From positions 102,129,237-102,193,236 of the forward strand of contig CM046878.1 of assembly GCA_025667525.1 (NCBI GenBank): 64,000 nt of DNA, in the 5' to 3' direction. This DNA is from Glebionis coronaria. Taxonomy: Eukaryota > Streptophyta > Magnoliopsida > Asterales > Asteraceae. The position numbers were made by a program, and so were the translations under genes. The notes under the pieces are model-generated. The model was not told the DNA's origin. It saw only the letters and a program-made list of their open reading frames with translations, and made no database searches. This document shows, piece after piece, positions 60,781 through 64,000 of the stretch; position 1 is the first letter of the stretch, and every line of letters starts with the position of its first letter.

Positions 60781-61840
60781 GAATTATAAAACATAGTGAT
60801 GTATGTGTACACTGATGCTAGAGGATAATCAATCTAGTAAAGTGAGATGTTATCATTTATGATAAATCTGCTAAACTAGATATGCTCACAATGAGCATTG
60901 TTGCATTACACATTAAGGAATAAGAATACTTTACATTTTAAGAAACTATAAAGATGACTGTCAGTATATCGTTGATATTAAATACCTTATACAAGGATTG
61001 ACGATATCCCCTACTATGAAACTTGCAATAGTACGAGCATGTAAGAAAAGACACTCATCTTGTTTTCCAAATCTTTCACAATTGAGAAATTTGAAACAAG
61101 TATTCGGAAACTTTACTTAGATAACTATTTAGCTTTCTTGTTAAAGAATAGTTGAGAATGTTGGAAACATTTGACTTCAACTTGCTAAATTAGTTTCATG
61201 CATATCTATTTTAGTATTTGGATAATTGGGATGGTAAGACAATAATTACTTTCTGATGAATAAAGGTAGTTGGTATTTGTTATTCATTCATATAATTATT
61301 GTTGTCCTATATTTGTATGTTTAAATCCTTGAATATTTGATTATTCTAAATGTGTCCATTGTCGATTAGCAATATGGGAATATTGTCTACATTAAGACAA
61401 ATGTGAGTGTTGGTTATATTCGTTGAATATATGGATGGTTCCCGCCAAACTCATGTGTTATTCATAAGGGATGCGTATTGGGCACCTCGAACTTTCAAAT
61501 CGTTACTTTTGGATCCTTGTCATGAGTAAGATTTCGAAAATGGTGATTAAGTCATCCTTAGACTTGAGATGCAAACAAGTTGTGCATGTGTGAATATCGC
61601 TTCTTGATTATATGTTAAACGCTATCTCGCAAGCGATAGTTATAAAGGCTATAATTGGAAGTGTTGTGAAGCAGCGATCCACAGACACTTGTAGTCAAAA
61701 TAGGATTTGTTCCTCCACTTGATATAGTACAGATTAGTACCACTGGGCCCTCTCCAGAATTAATCAGATAATTATGTGGCCGCACCCAAAGAGTAAATCA
61801 AGATGATACTTGTTTACATTTGGTATATCTGAATTAACTT
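60781..61840 (+). pseudogene. LARD: faint copia RT and RNase H remnants
   Basis: VMYVYTD near 60790 sits where a copia RT would have its YVDD box. Near 61640-61800, short pieces resembling the serine/lysine segment before the RNase H Glu and SDNYVAAPKE (compare CDN.GA.A..KEP in copia RNase H) appear in order. All are separated by stops. This is a weak by-eye match and may be chance. Confidence 0.3.
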
Positions 61841-62064
61841 CTATAACGAGAAACTAAAAGTTAAACTATATGAAATGAGTTAGGATCTATATCCATGGTT
61901 TAACGGTACTAGTAACAAAAGGATGATTATTAGCAAGTCACATAATCGTATACCATTTATACTTTTGAGATATTCTTCTTGAAACTATACCTCAATCATT
62001 TCCGGTTATAATAAAGTGTTGCTAGATACTTTATTATGGACGTACTATGTCTTAAACTCTCACA

Positions 62065-62073
62065 AGTGGGAGC
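62065..62073 (+). other. LARD polypurine tract
   Basis: AGTGGGAGC lies directly before the 3' LTR start at 62074, the position of the plus-strand primer. Confidence 0.75.
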
Positions 62074-63056
62074 TGTTGGGATATGTGATCGTTTAAACAT
62101 CGAAAATGAGTGAGCCTATCGGGGGCACACACAAATACACGAAGAGTACGTTTATTATATATTTAATATATATAACTCGTTTGTATTTATTATATATATA
62201 ATATGTTTCACGACATAATTATTTAATGTTCGTTAGTTTAACCGTTAGACGTTATAAACTAATTTGTTAAATGTTAAATATAAAGAAGGGACTTAAAAAC
62301 CGGAAAACTAAACTCCCGTCATCTTCCCTAAGTGGCTGTTCTAAGAATGAGGGGTTTATGCATCGATTTTTAAGAAGTAATGGAGTATCTAAGTAAAACT
62401 TGATTGACAACTTTGATTAGTGTGTATCTTCTAAAAGATATATATTATACACAAGATCAAAGAAAATAAAATAGATATTTCGGTTTGTCTCTTTCTGAGT
62501 ACACGACACAAAGAATCAAAGTAAAAAAGAAATAGATATTTTTGGTTGTCGGTTGTACACAAGTTTTTCTTTAGATTATCTCATTCTAAAATGAGACCTA
62601 CAAATACTCCATATATATATACGAACATTGGTTTTTGTTTTGTTCTAACAGTTAGACAAAAAAAAGAAGCATGTTTCATAAGCATGTATTAATCATGCAT
62701 CCATGCACACAATGATTAATATATATCATTGATCGTATATTTTCTTCTTTGGTATAGCGAGATTCAACGTATCTCTATTTAGAGATTTGGGTCGGTTCAA
62801 GAACACAAGTTTGTTTGTTACGTGAAGCAAACACTAGCATCTTAACGTGCTCGTGTGACGTGTAGTGTGAGCAACCATGGAGACGACAATTTAGTCGTTA
62901 AGTTTCAAGATCAAGATTTGTTTATTTGATTTAATCAATTAAACAAAAGGTTAGTATTTTATATGTTTTATTTATGTGTTAATTCATAATATCAAACTAG
63001 ATCCATTCCGCTGCGCACTCGTAGTTAAATGGTTAACTAGTTGTAAAATCCCAACA
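62074..63056 (+). repeat. LARD 3' LTR
   Basis: 983 bp, nearly identical to 54871-55845. Differences include CCGT inserted near 62314, an extra T near 62540, and three extra bases (GAA) near 62667. Confidence 0.93.
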
Positions 63057-64000
63057 GTTCCTACATGATATGTAGGGTTTGGTAGTCACCCGCGTGGCCT
63101 ATGAAACATGCATAGCGGAAAATAAACACTAAAGGCCATGCAAACCTAACCCTAATATCAAGTTATCCTAATTAGAGATATAATCTAAACCTGAACACGT
63201 ATAAAGGTTGCTTATATAGTTACTTACCTTTATGCTCCAACTCTTTGACTGCAATCGAGTATGTGTTTGCATTTCTATTTCATTTCCATACAAGAACTTA
63301 ATCCACTCTTGTGTGTTTGTGTCAAGGATCTTCTTCTACCCATTCTATTAGGTTGTGTCCCTAAGCTAGGTTGTTAGGGTCTAAACAAAAAATAAACTCA
63401 TTCATCTGGGCAAGCAAATCAAATAAATAAGGATTGACTTTTCATTACGTTGGAAGTTACACATTTCATATCATAGCCTGCTAGAGTGAGGAACCGCCGA
63501 TCGTGTGAAGATCATGTCACGGTTAGGTGCTTAATTGTTTGTTAGAAGCTTACTTCCGTGAGAAAGTCTTTGTGGTCTTAGTAATGGTAGAATCGCGAGA
63601 TTCTTGTTGGTGTTCTTGGGTAGGTATAAATGTATAACTGGAGTGAAGTTGTACAGTTTATCTACCGTAAGGATTACTAGACTAATGAATAGCAGTAGTC
63701 GCGGACTCTCAACTGGACGTACGGATTATCCAAACCCCTTATCCCGAACCAATATTCATTGTTGTGTTTATCTCTCGTCAGCTATCTCTTTGCGTACCAT
63801 ATACATTGCTTGTTTACCACAGTCTCAACTAATCTGATCAAGTCTTTGGTTGTTGTATGTTAGCACCTAGACATTTAAAACTAGTTTTAGTTATTCAGCT
63901 TGTTTATGCATCGATCTTTCTGATTTTTTTGCTTGGTTGGTTCTGCATTTTTGGTTCAGCTCTCGTTTGTCTAGTTGTGCTCGCATAAAGTCGTTCGTAT
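63057..64000. other. Right flank, no gene recognised
   Basis: The first bases GTTCC are the right target duplication of the LARD. GGCCTATGAAACATGCATAGCGGAA near 63097 resembles LTR-edge sequence in reverse orientation, but no partner is in the window. A 77-codon frame at 63604-63837 has no recognisable family. Confidence 0.45.

Larger units (their letters stand above)
54871..63056 (+). mobile_element. Young LARD-like LTR retrotransposon without coding capacity
   Basis: The LTRs are at 54871-55845 (975 bp) and 62074-63056 (983 bp), beginning TGTTGGGAT and ending ATCCCAACA, an inverted 9 bp terminus. Between them I count three substitutions and three indels (4, 1 and 3 bp), which account exactly for the 8 bp length difference. 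A GTGGCATCACGAG primer-like site follows the 5' LTR, and AAGTGGGAGC precedes the 3' LTR. Flanks GTTCG and GTTCC agree at four of five positions. The 6.2 kb interior has no ORF beyond about 90 codons. Faint copia RT/RNase H echoes at 60790-61840 suggest a copia origin. Plus orientation follows from primer site and polypurine tract. Confidence 0.9.

Noticed and set aside
63604..63837. 77-codon ORF near the window end
   Set aside because: No family resemblance, codon pattern or neighbouring exon could be seen. Length is within chance.

Overview
The window is repeat-rich nuclear DNA from a flowering plant. Nothing bacterial or viral is visible: no operons, ribosome-binding sites or CRISPR arrays. 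The evidence is plant Ty1/copia, Ty3/gypsy, LINE and hAT-type elements, LTRs with TATA boxes, tRNA-type primer sites and an intron with GT/AG borders. The style of the gag proteins and the antisense Transposase_28-like ORF recall elements common in Asteraceae. That family assignment is inference from memory. No intact host gene was found.

Layout. (1) 1-6528: AT-rich flank with a hAT-like end, a decayed two-exon RPA1/DUF223-like pseudogene on the minus strand, a duplicated ~1.1 kb block, a candidate MITE and a long hairpin. (2) 6529-47031: a four-deep nest of LTR retrotransposons. Copia-A (6529-47031) is split by Copia-B (9267-43715, SIRE-like). Copia-B is split by a Tat-lineage gypsy element (20411-42738). 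The Tat 5' LTR is split by an Athila-lineage gypsy element (20523-32274). A 465 bp hAT-type element and a possible solo LTR sit inside the Tat body. Target-site duplications support each layer (ATTTT/ATATT, CTTAG, GATAA/GAGAA, CCCAG). LTR divergence by eye falls inward: about 7% for Copia-A and Copia-B, about 2% for Athila. (3) 47037-48990: unassigned sequence. (4) 48991-about 54300: a decayed L1-type LINE on the minus strand. (5) 54871-63056: a very young LTR element (about 3 substitutions between ~980 bp LTRs) whose 6.2 kb interior has essentially no coding capacity, so LARD-like. (6) 63057-64000: unassigned flank.

How the parts relate. Every retrotransposon ORF set carries stops or frameshifts, so none looks autonomous. 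The Athila pol is closest to intact, with one in-frame TAG. The most interesting signals are structural: a palindrome directly after the TATA box in three unrelated LTR families; a 220 bp inverted duplication inside Copia-B gag that would transcribe as a hairpin; ATTCCGGAT-type short-repeat arrays in two unrelated elements; an LTR-flank-LTR tandem duplication at the Tat 3' end with a microhomology junction; non-canonical TA...TA LTR termini in the Athila element; and seven copies of the polypurine-tract core inside the young LARD.
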